A stretch of DNA of 64,000 nucleotides from Ruegeria lacuscaerulensis. Its GTDB lineage: Bacteria > Pseudomonadota > Alphaproteobacteria > Rhodobacterales > Rhodobacteraceae. The first letter of the stretch is position 1, and each line of letters begins with the position of its first letter. The stretch is taken from NCBI RefSeq assembly GCF_013031245.1, contig NZ_WPZL01000002.1, forward strand, positions 248,001 through 312,000. Reading direction: 5' to 3'. The position numbers were made by a program, and so were the translations under genes. The notes under the pieces were generated by a model. That model searched no databases. It was not told where the DNA came from and saw only the letters and a program-made list of their open reading frames with translations. This document shows, piece after piece, positions 1-9,575 of the stretch.

Positions 1-139
1 CAATATTCATGGCCACGCCGCCGGGCAGGCGGGTGATCCGCCCCGGCACGTCCGATCCTTGCCGCATGGCGCTTGCAGAGCGTCCGATTACGTCCCACAG
101 GACCGAGCCGATACACAGGATTTCGCTGTTCTGAGTCAT
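1..139 (-). CDS. PfkB-family carbohydrate/nucleoside kinase, N-terminal fragment (cut by window edge)
   Basis: Reading leftward from an ATG at 139, the first 46 codons are open to the window edge. The start (Met-Thr-Gln-Asn, then ILCIGSVLWDVIGRS) is the first beta strand of a ribokinase/PfkB fold, and the GRITRLPGGVAMNI segment matches the substrate-binding Gly-Gly near the N-terminus of this family. Sugar, nucleoside and pseudouridine kinases share this signature, so the substrate cannot be named. It lies about 50 bases downstream of the ThiE-like gene on the same strand, so the two may be co-transcribed. The ATP-binding C-terminal half is outside the window. Confidence 0.75.
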   Translation of the reverse strand, partial: MTQNSEILCIGSVLWDVIGRSASAMRQGSDVPGRITRLPGGVAMNI

Positions 140-192
140 GTGGACGTCATGCCGCAGCCCCGGCGCGGGTGCAAGGGTTAACGCTCACATGG

Positions 193-813
193 TCAGCGCA
201 TGGCGTCGGTCAGAGCTTTCAGCGATGCCAGAGGGTCGTCCTGTGACCAGATCTCATCCCCAATTCCGAAGAAATCAGTGCAGGGGGTCAGGTCGCGGAT
301 CAGGTCAGGGGTCAGGCCGCCTTCGGCCACGACCGGAACCTCAATCATCTCGGACCACCACTGGAACAGGTCACGTTCAGCAACTGTCCCATCTCCAAGC
401 ACCGACGCGCCGACCGGGCCGAACGCCACGTACTCCGCGCCTGCTTCGCCCGCGGACATGCCGTCATGGCTCGAGGATCCGCAGAAACTGCCAACGATGG
501 CATCCGCGCCCAGTTCCTTGCGCGCCGCCCGGACCGAGCGTGCGGCATCGTCCAGATGCACCCCGTCCAGCCCCAGCCGCTGCGCCAGCAACACGTGGTT
601 GGAGATCACCAGAGCGACGTCACGCGCGTGTGCCACCTCGCGGCAGGCATCGGCTGCGCGGGCGATGGCGTCCTCGTCGCCTCCGGCCAGCGCCAGACGG
701 ATGCAGGCGATTTCGGCACCGTCCAGAACACGGGCCAGTTGGTCGGGGAAGGTGCTTAACGAGATCGTCGGTGGGGTGATCAGGTAAATCTGCGGCTGCT
801 CGGGGGTGTCCAT
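193..813 (-). CDS. ThiE-like (thiamine phosphate synthase / TenI family) TIM-barrel protein
   Basis: This 206-residue protein has the length and repeating beta/alpha pattern of the thiamine-monophosphate synthase/TenI family: IYLITPP at the first strand, a central GVHLDD, and a C-terminal VVAEGGLTPDLI phosphate-binding region. Family ThiE enzymes join the hydroxymethylpyrimidine and thiazole moieties. Here the canonical HLGQxD is replaced by HLDDAAR, and the usual GPxxxTxTK loop reads GPVGASVLGDGT, so residues typical of true ThiE are missing. It may be a paralogue rather than the housekeeping enzyme. It precedes a PfkB kinase on the same strand. Confidence 0.8.
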   Translation of the reverse strand: MDTPEQPQIYLITPPTISLSTFPDQLARVLDGAEIACIRLALAGGDEDAIARAADACREVAHARDVALVISNHVLLAQRLGLDGVHLDDAARSVRAARKELGADAIVGSFCGSSSHDGMSAGEAGAEYVAFGPVGASVLGDGTVAERDLFQWWSEMIEVPVVAEGGLTPDLIRDLTPCTDFFGIGDEIWSQDDPLASLKALTDAMR

Positions 814-966
814 CGGCGCGTCCTTCGCTATCAGTCTTTTGCGCGGTTTAGCGGATTGCAGCGGGGAAGCAAACTTTTATGCCTGTTTAAGGGGCAATTG
901 ACCGCCCGGACACCTTGCCCTGCGCAATTGCGCCGATTACAGCAGGCCAAGTTTTCGGAGTGAACC

Positions 967-1710
967 ATGCCCAGCGATAAATCCCAGCCTTCCTTTGTGC
1001 TCGTGCGCCCGCAGATGGGTGAAAACATCGGTGCCGCCGCGCGGGCAATGTGGAATTTCGGGCTGGACAGGATGCGGATCGTGGCCCCTCGGGACGGGTG
1101 GCCGAACCCCAAGGCAGTGGCGATGTCCAGCGGGGCCGGGCGGTTGCTGGACGAGGCGCAGTTATTCGATGATCTGGCCGGCGCTTTGTCAGACAGCACT
1201 TTTGTCTTTGCCACCACCGCGCGCCAGCGAGGGCTGACCAAGCCGGTCTATAGCCCTGAACGCGCCATGCAATTGGCCACAGAAAAGGTGGCGGCGGGGG
1301 AAATGGTCTCGATTCTGTTTGGCCCCGAACGCGCGGGGCTTGAGAATGAGGATATTGCCAAGGCCAACGCCATCATTTCGGTCCCGGTGAACCCCGAATA
1401 CGCCTCGCTGAACCTCGGACAATGCGTATTGCTGACCGCCTATGAGTGGATGCGCCAGAGCGGTGATGTAGTGCATGAGGCCACCGATCTGGGCAAGGGA
1501 GACTGGGCAACGGGGATCGAGGTCGAAAAATTGGTAGAACATTACGAGGATCGTTTGGAAGAGGCGGGCTTCTTCTATCCTCCCGAAAAGGCCGAAGGCA
1601 TGAAGACCAACCTGCGCAATCTGTGGTCGCGGATGCGCATGACACGGGCCGATGTGCAGATGTTGCACGGGATCATGCGGCAGATGGTCCGCTGGAAGGA
1701 CAAGAGTTGA
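967..1710 (+). CDS. trmJ: TrmJ-like SPOUT RNA methyltransferase (TrmH family, group 1)
   Basis: A 247-residue SPOUT methyltransferase. The N-terminus (FVLVRPQMGENIGAAARAM) is the family hallmark with the catalytic Asn/Arg region. The C-terminal half of the domain has FGPERAGL followed by VNPEYASLNLGQ, which forms the trefoil-knot S-adenosylmethionine site. TrmJ proteins 2'-O-methylate nucleotide 32 of tRNA anticodon loops; the exact target in this organism is inferred. Beyond about residue 160 lies the helical extension typical of TrmJ. The gene has its own upstream region of about 150 bases and is followed 72 bases later by ctaA on the same strand. Confidence 0.88.
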   Translation: MPSDKSQPSFVLVRPQMGENIGAAARAMWNFGLDRMRIVAPRDGWPNPKAVAMSSGAGRLLDEAQLFDDLAGALSDSTFVFATTARQRGLTKPVYSPERAMQLATEKVAAGEMVSILFGPERAGLENEDIAKANAIISVPVNPEYASLNLGQCVLLTAYEWMRQSGDVVHEATDLGKGDWATGIEVEKLVEHYEDRLEEAGFFYPPEKAEGMKTNLRNLWSRMRMTRADVQMLHGIMRQMVRWKDKS

Positions 1711-1781
1711 ATGGCGGCTGAGGCTGGACCTCGAACCCCCTTGGCCCTAGCTTGCGACGAAAATCAGGACATGAGGACGGC

Positions 1782-2927
1782 ATGAACGGTAAGCGCAGCA
1801 TCTTCGAAGAGGTCTCGGACACCGCGAAACAACAGGCGGTGCAGCCGGGCATGATCGACCGGGGCCGTGGTGGGGCTCGCGGCGCCATTCGTGTCTGGCT
1901 GATGATCCTGTTCGCACTGGTCGTAGTGATGATCGCAGTCGGGGGGCTGACCCGTCTGACCGACAGCGGGCTGTCGATCACCGAATGGCGTCCGATTACC
2001 GGTGCTGTACCCCCAATGACCGAAGCCGACTGGCAAGCCGAATTCGACAAGTACAAGGAAATCGATCAGTGGCGCATTCAGAACCAATGGATGGAGCTGG
2101 ATGATTTCAAATCCATCTATTGGTGGGAGTGGGGACACCGTCAGCTGGGCCGCTTGATCGGTCTGGTCTGGGCAGTTGGTTTTCTTGGTTTCCTCGTGGC
2201 GAGGAAGATTCCAACCGGATGGACCGGTAAGCTGCTAATCCCCGGCGTGTTGGGCGGTGTTCAGGGTGCGGTCGGCTGGTGGATGGTCGCCTCGGGCGTG
2301 ACACAAGGCGAGGGGATGATTGCAGTTGCCAGCTATCGCCTGGCGGTGCATCTGGGGCTGGCCTTTGTAATCCTGGGCTTTCTGGCCTGGTACATTTTCA
2401 TGCTGGGCCGCGAGGAGCGCGACCTGATGCAGGCCCGCCGCGCGAAAGAGGCCAAGCTGTTCTCATTGTCCACCGGACTGATGCATTTCGCCTTTTTGCA
2501 AATACTCATTGGTGCGATGGTCGCCGGGATCGACGCAGGTCGATCTTACACCGACTGGCCGCTGATCGGGGGCCAAATCCTGCCGCCTGATGTCACAGCG
2601 CTGGAACCGATGTGGCGCAACTTCTTCGAAAGCCCCGGTCTTGTGCAGTTCATTCACCGTTGCGCCGGGTATCTGCTGTTCGCCTTCGGTGTCATTGTCT
2701 GGAGGCGCGGCGGTGCCAGTGCGCATCCGCAGACGCGTTTTGCGTTCAATGCAGCCTTCGCAGCACTGTCGCTGCAGGTGGTTATCGGTATCCTGACGGT
2801 GGTCTACGCGGCCCCCTGGCAAATCGCTATCTTCCACCAGTTCATGGCCGTCGTCGTCTGGACCTTGATTCTGCGCGCACGCTTCCTGACTGCTTACCCA
2901 ATCGCAACTTCGATCCGCGGAGCCTGA
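1782..2927 (+). CDS. ctaA: Heme A synthase (COX15/CtaA type 2)
   Basis: The product (381 residues from the ATG at 1782) is an eight-helix membrane protein that oxidises heme O to heme A for aa3-type cytochrome oxidase. The first transmembrane segment is followed by VVMIAVGGLTRLTDSGLSITEW, diagnostic of the family. Conserved heme-ligand histidines occur in WEWGHRQLGR and later in FIHRCAGY and FHQFMAVV. I chose ATG 1782 because GAGGAC lies just upstream; a TTG ten codons earlier is in frame but lacks support. The N-terminal cytosolic tail of about 35 residues fits alphaproteobacterial CtaA. It is followed five bases later by the carboxypeptidase gene. Confidence 0.93.
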   Translation: MNGKRSIFEEVSDTAKQQAVQPGMIDRGRGGARGAIRVWLMILFALVVVMIAVGGLTRLTDSGLSITEWRPITGAVPPMTEADWQAEFDKYKEIDQWRIQNQWMELDDFKSIYWWEWGHRQLGRLIGLVWAVGFLGFLVARKIPTGWTGKLLIPGVLGGVQGAVGWWMVASGVTQGEGMIAVASYRLAVHLGLAFVILGFLAWYIFMLGREERDLMQARRAKEAKLFSLSTGLMHFAFLQILIGAMVAGIDAGRSYTDWPLIGGQILPPDVTALEPMWRNFFESPGLVQFIHRCAGYLLFAFGVIVWRRGGASAHPQTRFAFNAAFAALSLQVVIGILTVVYAAPWQIAIFHQFMAVVVWTLILRARFLTAYPIATSIRGA

Positions 2928-2932
2928 CCCCG

Positions 2933-4402
2933 ATGACAGCCTTTGATGACCTGATGGCCTTTCAACGCGAAACCTCGGCTCTCGGGCAGATCGCCGGGCG
3001 GTTGGGCTGGGATCAGGAAACGGTGATGCCGCGCGGGGCCGCCCCGCAACGCGCCGAAGAGATGGCCGCGATTGAGGCGGTTCTCCATGCTCGTCGCTCG
3101 GACCCACGCGTAGCCGATTGGCTGAAACAGGCTCAGCCGCAGGACGAAGCGGGTCAGGCGCAGTTGCGCGAAATCCGCAGGTCCTACGAGCGCACGGTGA
3201 AAGTGCCCGCCGATCTGGCCAAGGCTATTGCGCGCGTGACCTCTGCCGCGCAGGGTACCTGGGCGCAGGCGCGCGCCGATGAAGACGTCGCGGCTTTTCT
3301 GCCCGTGCTGCAAGAGGTCGTTGCCCTGAAGCGCGAAGAGGGCGCGGCCCTGGCGCAGGGTGGCGACATCTTTGACGCCATGGTTGAGGATTACGAACCC
3401 TATACAACCGGCACGCAGATTGCTGAGATTTTCGACCAGATGCGCCCACGTCTTGTAGCCTTGCGCGCCGCTGTTTTGGACAAGCTCGGGCCCGCGCCTC
3501 TTTCCGGCATTTATGACGAACAGGCCCAGATGCGCCTGTCCCGGAAACTGGCGGCGACGTTTGGCTACGACTTTAACACAGGACGCGTGGACAAGGCGGT
3601 GCATCCGTTCAGTTCGGGCAGCGGTTTGGATGTGCGGATCACCACGCGCACCAGCGAAACCGACCCGTTCAACTGTTTCTACTCGACCATTCACGAGGTC
3701 GGCCACGCCGCCTATGAACAGGGCATTAACCCGGCCTATGCGCTAACGCCTTTGGGGCAGGGCGTGTCGATGGGCGTACATGAAAGCCAGAGCCGGATCT
3801 ATGAAAACCAGCTTGGCCGGTCACGCGCCTTCACCGGGTGGCTCTACGGACAGATGACCGAGACATTTGGCGATTTCGGTATCGCTGACGCCGGCGCGTT
3901 CTATGCCACGGTAAACGGTGTCCACAACGGCTATGTCCGGACCGAGGCGGATGAAGTGCAATACAACCTGCATATCATGCTGCGCTTTGATCTGGAACGC
4001 GCGTTGATGGAGGGTGATCTGCAGGTCAGCGATTTAGAAGCCGCGTGGAATGACCGCTTCAATGCCGACTTCGGTTATGCGGTGGACAAGCCATCGAACG
4101 GGTGCCTTCAGGATGTCCATTGGTCAGTCGGGTTGTTCGGGTATTTCCCCACTTATTCGCTGGGCAATGTCTATGCCGGGTGCCTGTATCAGGCACTGCG
4201 CGCGGCGGTGGCGGGTCTTGATGCTCAACTGGCAGCAGGTGATACCTCAGGCGCGACCGGCTGGCTGCGGGAAAACGTTCAACAATATGGCGGGCTTTAT
4301 ACGCCGCGAGACGTAATCAGGCGCGCGAGCGGAAGGGAACCTGGACCGGAGCCTCTGTTGGATTATCTGGAAAGCAAATTCGGCGAGCTCTACAGCTTGT
4401 GA
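2933..4402 (+). CDS. M32-family metallocarboxypeptidase (carboxypeptidase Taq)
   Basis: A 489-residue cytosolic zinc carboxypeptidase. It has the HExxH metal site in STIHEVGHAAYEQ (about residues 258-270), the downstream GVHESQSR glutamate ligand, and the family signatures DVRITTR and VQYNLHIMLRFDLERAL. M32 enzymes remove C-terminal residues from peptides. The start at ATG 2933 gives the normal M32 N-terminus (AFDDLMAFQRE). The reading frame stays open far upstream inside ctaA, but that extension overlaps a clear gene and has no family match. It probably forms an operon with ctaA, ending at the hairpin at 4409. Confidence 0.92.
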   Translation: MTAFDDLMAFQRETSALGQIAGRLGWDQETVMPRGAAPQRAEEMAAIEAVLHARRSDPRVADWLKQAQPQDEAGQAQLREIRRSYERTVKVPADLAKAIARVTSAAQGTWAQARADEDVAAFLPVLQEVVALKREEGAALAQGGDIFDAMVEDYEPYTTGTQIAEIFDQMRPRLVALRAAVLDKLGPAPLSGIYDEQAQMRLSRKLAATFGYDFNTGRVDKAVHPFSSGSGLDVRITTRTSETDPFNCFYSTIHEVGHAAYEQGINPAYALTPLGQGVSMGVHESQSRIYENQLGRSRAFTGWLYGQMTETFGDFGIADAGAFYATVNGVHNGYVRTEADEVQYNLHIMLRFDLERALMEGDLQVSDLEAAWNDRFNADFGYAVDKPSNGCLQDVHWSVGLFGYFPTYSLGNVYAGCLYQALRAAVAGLDAQLAAGDTSGATGWLRENVQQYGGLYTPRDVIRRASGREPGPEPLLDYLESKFGELYSL

Positions 4403-4408
4403 TTGGAA

Positions 4409-4437
4409 CCGCCGTTTTGCTTACGGGCGGCTTTTTT
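4409..4437 (+). terminator. Rho-independent terminator after the M32 carboxypeptidase gene
   Basis: CCGCC at 4409-4413 pairs with GGCGG at 4426-4430 and is followed directly by CTTTTTT. It begins seven bases after the stop codon. The stem is short, so strength is uncertain. Confidence 0.6.
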
Positions 4438-4496
4438 GTAGCAGCAGCTCTTTATCGCGGTCGCCCACTTGGCTTTGGCCGACACAGGAGGGTTGC

Positions 4497-5354
4497 CTAG
4501 AATTTTATGGGAACAAACTGCGCGGCCACCCAGAGGGACACAATCAGCAACGCATACGTGCCTACCACCCATGCCGTCATTTGTGCGGTGGAAAGCGCGT
4601 GCATTTTCATCATCTCGTGATCGCCCATCTGCCCTTGCTTTTGAGGCATCGAGCTCATTGAACCCTCGGGCGACCGATGGCCTAAAGCCGGTGCAGGCCC
4701 ATCTGCCCCGGGCAGGGTCATGCAGCCATGCTTCAGATGGTGTGCGACCAGCCACCAGTTCACGGGAAATGCGATCACCGCGCCTACGACTGTGGCCAGA
4801 CTCATTCTAAACCAGAAATCCGGTGTTAACGGATTTTCGGAACCTGGCCAAAGCGCAGCCAGAATAACCATCGTCGGGATCATCCCAGTCATCACGAAAT
4901 TCATGGACACCGTTTCAGCAAAGATCGTTTTGCGAACGGCTTCCATGTAGCTGCCAAACATGGGCAACATCATCAAAGCCTGAAAAATGAAGAGACCAGA
5001 GACAAAACCGAAACCGTATTCGACAAGGATGTCCCAGCCATTGGGTAGTGCAAAAAAATGCAACAGAATGGCCGCAACGATGATGCCCGTCGCGTCGCCG
5101 GCAACGCAGTGCATTTCGCTGTTGATTCCCTGCTTCCATATGGCTTTTGTGAATTGATCATGCCCGCCGGGGAAAGGGCGTCGACAAGCCAGCAGGTAAA
5201 AGAACAATCCGACCGGCCCGGTATACAGCGTTACCAGAATCCATGCGGCACGTTGCACCCAACTGGTGACGCCATTTGAAATCGAATCCCACAAAACGAA
5301 CAAAACACTGACGCCGGTGAGCAGGAACCAGACAAGCATAGCGCCATCAAGCAT
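4497..5354 (-). CDS. DUF4396 domain membrane protein
   Basis: A 285-residue polytopic membrane protein with about seven hydrophobic helices. The segment DQFTKAIWKQGINSEMHCVAGDATG followed by two long helices resembles the DUF4396 family, which is often found near metal-handling or copper genes. A His/Met-rich loop before the last helix (GSMSSMPQKQGQMGDHEMMKMH) and another HHLKHGCMTL segment could bind a soft metal such as copper; this is inference. The role is unknown. It stands alone, convergent with the carboxypeptidase gene and downstream of gyrA on the same strand, but separated from gyrA by a strong terminator. Confidence 0.72.
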   Translation of the reverse strand: MLDGAMLVWFLLTGVSVLFVLWDSISNGVTSWVQRAAWILVTLYTGPVGLFFYLLACRRPFPGGHDQFTKAIWKQGINSEMHCVAGDATGIIVAAILLHFFALPNGWDILVEYGFGFVSGLFIFQALMMLPMFGSYMEAVRKTIFAETVSMNFVMTGMIPTMVILAALWPGSENPLTPDFWFRMSLATVVGAVIAFPVNWWLVAHHLKHGCMTLPGADGPAPALGHRSPEGSMSSMPQKQGQMGDHEMMKMHALSTAQMTAWVVGTYALLIVSLWVAAQFVPIKF

Positions 5355-5521
5355 CAGCGAACTCCTGCGATGAGGGTTTCAGGGTTTTCATGACGTTAGC
5401 ATGGCTTGTCACGAGTTCTATGCAATTTGGTGTCCGTGATCCGCTTAAGGCAATTTTGACGCTCTGAAGCCTGCCTGCGGTCGTCACAGATTCACCATCG
5501 GTTTCAATGGGCAGAGGCCAC

Positions 5522-5552
5522 AAAAAACCCCGCAGCGCGTGGCGCTGCGGGG
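5522..5552 (-). terminator. Rho-independent terminator of gyrA
   Basis: A perfect 11-bp stem (5528-5538 with 5542-5552, loop GTG) is followed on the minus strand by six T residues. It lies 27 bases downstream of the gyrA stop codon. Confidence 0.9.
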
Positions 5553-5578
5553 AAACAAGATTTTCGGTGGGGCGGGGT

Positions 5579-8308
5579 CTATTCCGCCTCTGTTTCGTCC
5601 TCACCCTGATCGGCGATCCAGGCGACGCTGACGACTTCTTCGCCCTTGCCGGTGTTGAACACCTTCACGCCGCCTGCGCTGCGGGATCGGAAGGAAATGC
5701 CGTCCACCGGCACCCGGATCGACTGACCCTTGGAGGTGGCCAGCATGATCTGGTCGTCAATCTCAACCGGGAACGAGGCAACAAGTTCACCGCCGCGCAT
5801 CGCCTTGTCCATGGCTGCAACACCCATACCGCCGCGTCCACGAACCGGATAGTCGTGGCTGGAGCTGAGCTTGCCCGCGCCGCCTGCCGTGATTGTCAGG
5901 ATCAGATTCTCGGCGGCCGACATTTCAGCGTAGCGTTCTTGCGGCAGTACACTGTCGGCGTTGCCTTCATCCTCATCGCTGTCAGCCTCGTCGGTGACAC
6001 CGGCCATCAGGCGGCGCATTTTCAGATAGGCGGCGCGTTCGTCCGGCCCGGCCTCGAAATGGCGGATCACTGACATCGAAACGACCCGGTCGCCATTGGT
6101 CAGCCTGATCCCCCGAACACCGGTGGATTCGCGTGAGTTGAAAACACGCACATCAGTCGTGCGGAAGCGGATGGCGCGGCCCGCATTGGTCACCAGCATC
6201 ACGTCTTCATCCTCGGAACAGATGCGTGCGTTCACCAGTTCAACGCCTTCGGGCAGCTTCATGGCAATCTTGCCGTTGCGGCGAACATTGGTGAAATCCG
6301 ACAAACGGTTACGGCGCACATCTCCGGCGCTGGTAGCAAAGACGATCTGCAGGTTTTCCCATTCGTCATCCGGTACATCGACGGGCATGATCGCCGCGAT
6401 CGAGACACCGGTGGGGATCGGAAGGATGTTGACGATGGCCTTGCCTTTACCTGTACGTCCCGATTGCGGCAGGCGCCAGGTCTTGAGTTTGTAGACCATC
6501 CCATCAGTGGTGAAGAACAACAGCTGCGTATGCGTGTTTGCCACGAAGAGGTTGGTAACCACGTCCTCTTCCTTGGTCTGCATGCCCGACAGGCCCTTGC
6601 CGCCGCGCTTTTGCGCCCGGAAATCGGCCAGCGGAGTGCGCTTGATGTAACCACCAGAGGTGACGGTTACGACCATGTCTTCACGTTCGATCAGATCCTC
6701 GTCTTCCATATCGCCGGACCAGTCGACGATTTCGGTACGGCGGGGAACGGCGAACTGCTCGCGGACGCTGCGCAGCTCATCACCGATGATGGACATGATG
6801 CGCTCGCGCGAGGACAGAATATCCAGATATTCCTTGATCTTGGCCGCCAGTTCTTCCAGCTCGTCCGTGACCTCTTTGACGCCCAGTTGGGTCAGTCGCT
6901 GCAGGCGCAGGTCGAGGATGGCGCGGGCCTGAACTTCGGTCAGGTTATAGGTGCCGTCGTCGTTCATCTTGGACAGAGGATCGTCGATCAGACGCAGATA
7001 GCCTTCGATCTCAGCAGCAGGCCAGCGACGGGTCATCAGCTTTTCGCGCGCTTGGGCGGCGTCGGCAGAGGATCGGATTGTGGCAACCACTTCGTCCACG
7101 TTCGACACAGCCACAGCCAGACCACAAAGGATATGGCTGCGCTCACGTGCCTTGCGCAGGTCGTAGGCGGTACGACGGGCGACGACATCCTCGCGGAAGT
7201 CGATGAACGAGGTCAGGAACCGGCGCAGGGTCAGCTGCTCGGGCCGACCGCCGTTCAGCGCCAGCATGTTGCAACCAAAAGACGTCTGCATCGGCGAGAA
7301 ACGGTAAAGTTGGTTCAGCACCACCTCGGGTGTCGCGTCGCGTTTCAGTTCAACGACCACGCGCACGCCGTTGCGGTCGGACTCGTCCTGCACGTGGCTG
7401 ACGCCCTCGATGCGTTTTTCGCGCACGGCCTCGGCGATCTTTTCGATCATCGCGGCCTTGTTCACCTGATAGGGGATCTCATCGACGACAATGGCATACC
7501 GGTCCTTGCGCAATTCCTCGACGCGGGTCTTGGCGCGGATGATGACGCTGCCACGGCCTTCAAGATAGGCTTTGCGCGCGCCAGAGCGGCCAAGCATTAC
7601 GCCTCCGGTCGGGAAGTCAGGACCGGGGACGTATTCGATAAGCTGCTCGGAGGTCAGGTCCGGGTCGTCGATCAATGCCAGTGTGGCATCGACCACTTCG
7701 CCCAGATTGTGCGGAGGGATATTCGTCGCCATCCCCACGGCGATACCACCGGCACCATTGACCAGCATGTTCGGAAAGCGAGCGGGCAGGACGGTCGGCT
7801 CTTTATCCTTGCCGTCATAATTGTCCTGAAAATCGACTGTGTCTTTTTCGATATCGGCCAGCAGGGATGCAGCGGGCTTATCCATCCGCACTTCAGTATA
7901 ACGCATGGCTGCCGGGTTATCGCCGTCCATCGAACCAAAGTTGCCCTGACCATCCAGCAGCGGCAGCGACATTGAAAAATCCTGCGCCATCCGCACCAGC
8001 GCGTCATAGATCGCGCTGTCGCCATGCGGATGGTATTTACCCATCACGTCGCCAACAGGACGCGCCGATTTGCGATAGGACTTGTCGTGCGTATTCCCGG
8101 TTTCGTGCATCGCGTACAGGATGCGCCGATGCACCGGCTTCAGCCCGTCGCGCAGATCGGGGATCGCTCGGGACACGATGACCGACATGGCATAATCCAG
8201 ATAGGATGTGCGCATCTCGGATTCGATGGACACCGTCGGGCCGTCGTAAACAGGGCGCTCGGGCGGGGTTTCATCCATGTTTTCTGGGATTTCTGGCGTA
8301 TCGCTCAC
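5579..8308 (-). CDS. gyrA: DNA gyrase subunit A
   Basis: A 909-residue type IIA topoisomerase subunit that cuts and rejoins DNA to introduce negative supercoils, working as A2B2 with GyrB. The catalytic tyrosine is in AAMRYTEV (Tyr137). The quinolone-determining region reads [12 protein letters not shown], with the wild-type Ser98 and Asp102. The GyrA-box QKRGGKG that distinguishes gyrase from topoisomerase IV is present at the start of the C-terminal beta-pinwheel. An acidic insert ([13 protein letters not shown]) in the pinwheel, around residue 780, is longer than in E. coli GyrA and resembles alphaproteobacterial gyrases. The gene is transcribed alone, with about 190 bases of upstream region. 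Confidence 0.98.
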   Translation of the reverse strand: MSDTPEIPENMDETPPERPVYDGPTVSIESEMRTSYLDYAMSVIVSRAIPDLRDGLKPVHRRILYAMHETGNTHDKSYRKSARPVGDVMGKYHPHGDSAIYDALVRMAQDFSMSLPLLDGQGNFGSMDGDNPAAMRYTEVRMDKPAASLLADIEKDTVDFQDNYDGKDKEPTVLPARFPNMLVNGAGGIAVGMATNIPPHNLGEVVDATLALIDDPDLTSEQLIEYVPGPDFPTGGVMLGRSGARKAYLEGRGSVIIRAKTRVEELRKDRYAIVVDEIPYQVNKAAMIEKIAEAVREKRIEGVSHVQDESDRNGVRVVVELKRDATPEVVLNQLYRFSPMQTSFGCNMLALNGGRPEQLTLRRFLTSFIDFREDVVARRTAYDLRKARERSHILCGLAVAVSNVDEVVATIRSSADAAQAREKLMTRRWPAAEIEGYLRLIDDPLSKMNDDGTYNLTEVQARAILDLRLQRLTQLGVKEVTDELEELAAKIKEYLDILSSRERIMSIIGDELRSVREQFAVPRRTEIVDWSGDMEDEDLIEREDMVVTVTSGGYIKRTPLADFRAQKRGGKGLSGMQTKEEDVVTNLFVANTHTQLLFFTTDGMVYKLKTWRLPQSGRTGKGKAIVNILPIPTGVSIAAIMPVDVPDDEWENLQIVFATSAGDVRRNRLSDFTNVRRNGKIAMKLPEGVELVNARICSEDEDVMLVTNAGRAIRFRTTDVRVFNSRESTGVRGIRLTNGDRVVSMSVIRHFEAGPDERAAYLKMRRLMAGVTDEADSDEDEGNADSVLPQERYAEMSAAENLILTITAGGAGKLSSSHDYPVRGRGGMGVAAMDKAMRGGELVASFPVEIDDQIMLATSKGQSIRVPVDGISFRSRSAGGVKVFNTGKGEEVVSVAWIADQGEDETEAE

Positions 8309-8502
8309 GTAAACTGCCCGTGTATTGTTCTGGGTCTATATCTTGTGGATGCATCTTATCAGACCCGGCATATAAGGTGCAAGCAAGCAACCATTTTGCA
8401 TGGGAAAAAGACGCGTATCACCCGAGTAACATAATGTTAACTGAGGGTTAGGGAGTTTTCGTGTTACCCTGAAGAGACCTTGTAACAAATTTGGAGGTCT
8501 GC

Positions 8503-8772
8503 ATGGAGCAAAGCGAAACGGAAATGATGCTCAAGGGGTACGGGCTGACAACGGCGGAATTCTTCTACCACATGCCCGATTATATCCACGTCCTGAACAC
8601 CTTCATCTGGCAGGATTACGATCTGGCACCGGATCATCCGAAACTGTTCGATTTCATCGACTTCTGGCAGCGCGAGATTGAAGGGCCGCTGCATTCGGTT
8701 CGGTTTACGCATCGCAAGATGATCTCGCCGGGTGAATGGCGGAATGTCGTAGGTGAATTTCGGGTAAATTGA
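8503..8772 (+). CDS. Usg family protein
   Basis: This 89-residue soluble protein matches the alphaproteobacterial Usg-like family (MLKGYGLTTAEFFYHMPDY, then WQDYDLAPDHPKL). The biochemical role of the family is not known. I chose ATG 8503 because GGAGG at 8493-8497 is well placed; an in-frame alternative start four codons earlier would put the ribosome site inside the gene. It is divergent from gyrA and monocistronic. Confidence 0.85.
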   Translation: MEQSETEMMLKGYGLTTAEFFYHMPDYIHVLNTFIWQDYDLAPDHPKLFDFIDFWQREIEGPLHSVRFTHRKMISPGEWRNVVGEFRVN

Positions 8773-8876
8773 GTGTCCGGCCGAAATCTCGGTCAGTAAC
8801 GATTGAGACGAGTTATATTTTTAAGCGCGTAGGCTAAAGTGTCGGCCGAGTCATTGGTCACATACGGAATCGCGCT

Positions 8877-9572
8877 ATGCCAAGAGTATTGATTATTGCA
8901 GCCGCAGCTTTGATGGGCGGCCCGGTATTTGCCGAAGGCGTCCTGGACAAGATCAAGAAGGGCGCAGAAAACACCGCCGATGCTATTGGGCGCGGAGCTG
9001 AGAGTGTTGGGAATACAGTCGAAAAAGGCGCAAATGCGGTCGATGATACCGTAAGCTCCACAGTCAATCTTCTGTCAAACGAGGCCACACCGGAAGAAAC
9101 ACGTGCCAAGCTGGACGATATGGCCACTGAGATTCTGGATCAGCTTTTGATCGAAAATCCCGAGGCGCAGTCGCTCTATGATGTCAGCGCAGGCTACGCG
9201 GTTTTCGACTCTCGCAAGGTTACGGTGTTTCCGGTCTCGGCCGGGTATGGGCGCGGCGTGGCGGTTTCGAAGGATACGGGCCAACACACATATATGAACA
9301 TGGGCACGGGTGGCGTTGGCGCGGCCATCGGTATCGGCGGCTTTGAAACCAAATTCGTGATCCTGTTCGAAACGCCCTCGGATCTGGAGAAATTCATTGA
9401 TCAGGGGTACGACGCGACGGCTGAAACCGGAGCCATGTACGGTGACGGCAGCACCGGCGAAACCGTCCGGTTCACTGATGGCCGGTCATTCTTTGTGCTC
9501 GGCAAAAAAGGCTGGCGCGTTTCGGCCGGGGCTTCCGGCACGAAATTCTGGAAATCCCCGGAATTGAACTGA
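8877..9572 (+). CDS. Exported SYLF/Ysc84-domain lipid-binding protein
   Basis: 231 residues with a signal peptide (cleavage probably after GGPVFA), then a repetitive helical region (residues about 20-65, with Ala/Gly/Asn-rich GAENTADAIGRGAESVGNTVEKGANAV). A C-terminal SYLF (Ysc84) domain follows, with AGYAVFDSRKVTVFP, AGYGRGVAV and a Gly-rich GTGGVGAAIGIGG stretch. SYLF domains bind phosphoinositides or other lipids; in bacteria these are periplasmic proteins of poorly known role. The amphipathic repeats before the domain resemble those of small stress-inducible (entericidin/CsbD-like) proteins. It ends three bases before the convergent radical SAM gene. Confidence 0.82.
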   Translation: MPRVLIIAAAALMGGPVFAEGVLDKIKKGAENTADAIGRGAESVGNTVEKGANAVDDTVSSTVNLLSNEATPEETRAKLDDMATEILDQLLIENPEAQSLYDVSAGYAVFDSRKVTVFPVSAGYGRGVAVSKDTGQHTYMNMGTGGVGAAIGIGGFETKFVILFETPSDLEKFIDQGYDATAETGAMYGDGSTGETVRFTDGRSFFVLGKKGWRVSAGASGTKFWKSPELN

Positions 9573-9575
9573 GGG

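Noticed and set aside
2612..2932. 107-codon in-frame N-terminal extension of the M32 carboxypeptidase inside ctaA
   Set aside because: It overlaps clear ctaA coding sequence, and the family N-terminus begins at the ATG at 2933.
6464..7975. A 503-codon open frame antisense to gyrA
   Set aside because: It mirrors a certain gyrA and has the His/Gln/Val-rich composition of a shadow frame in GC-rich DNA. No ribosome site or family signature.
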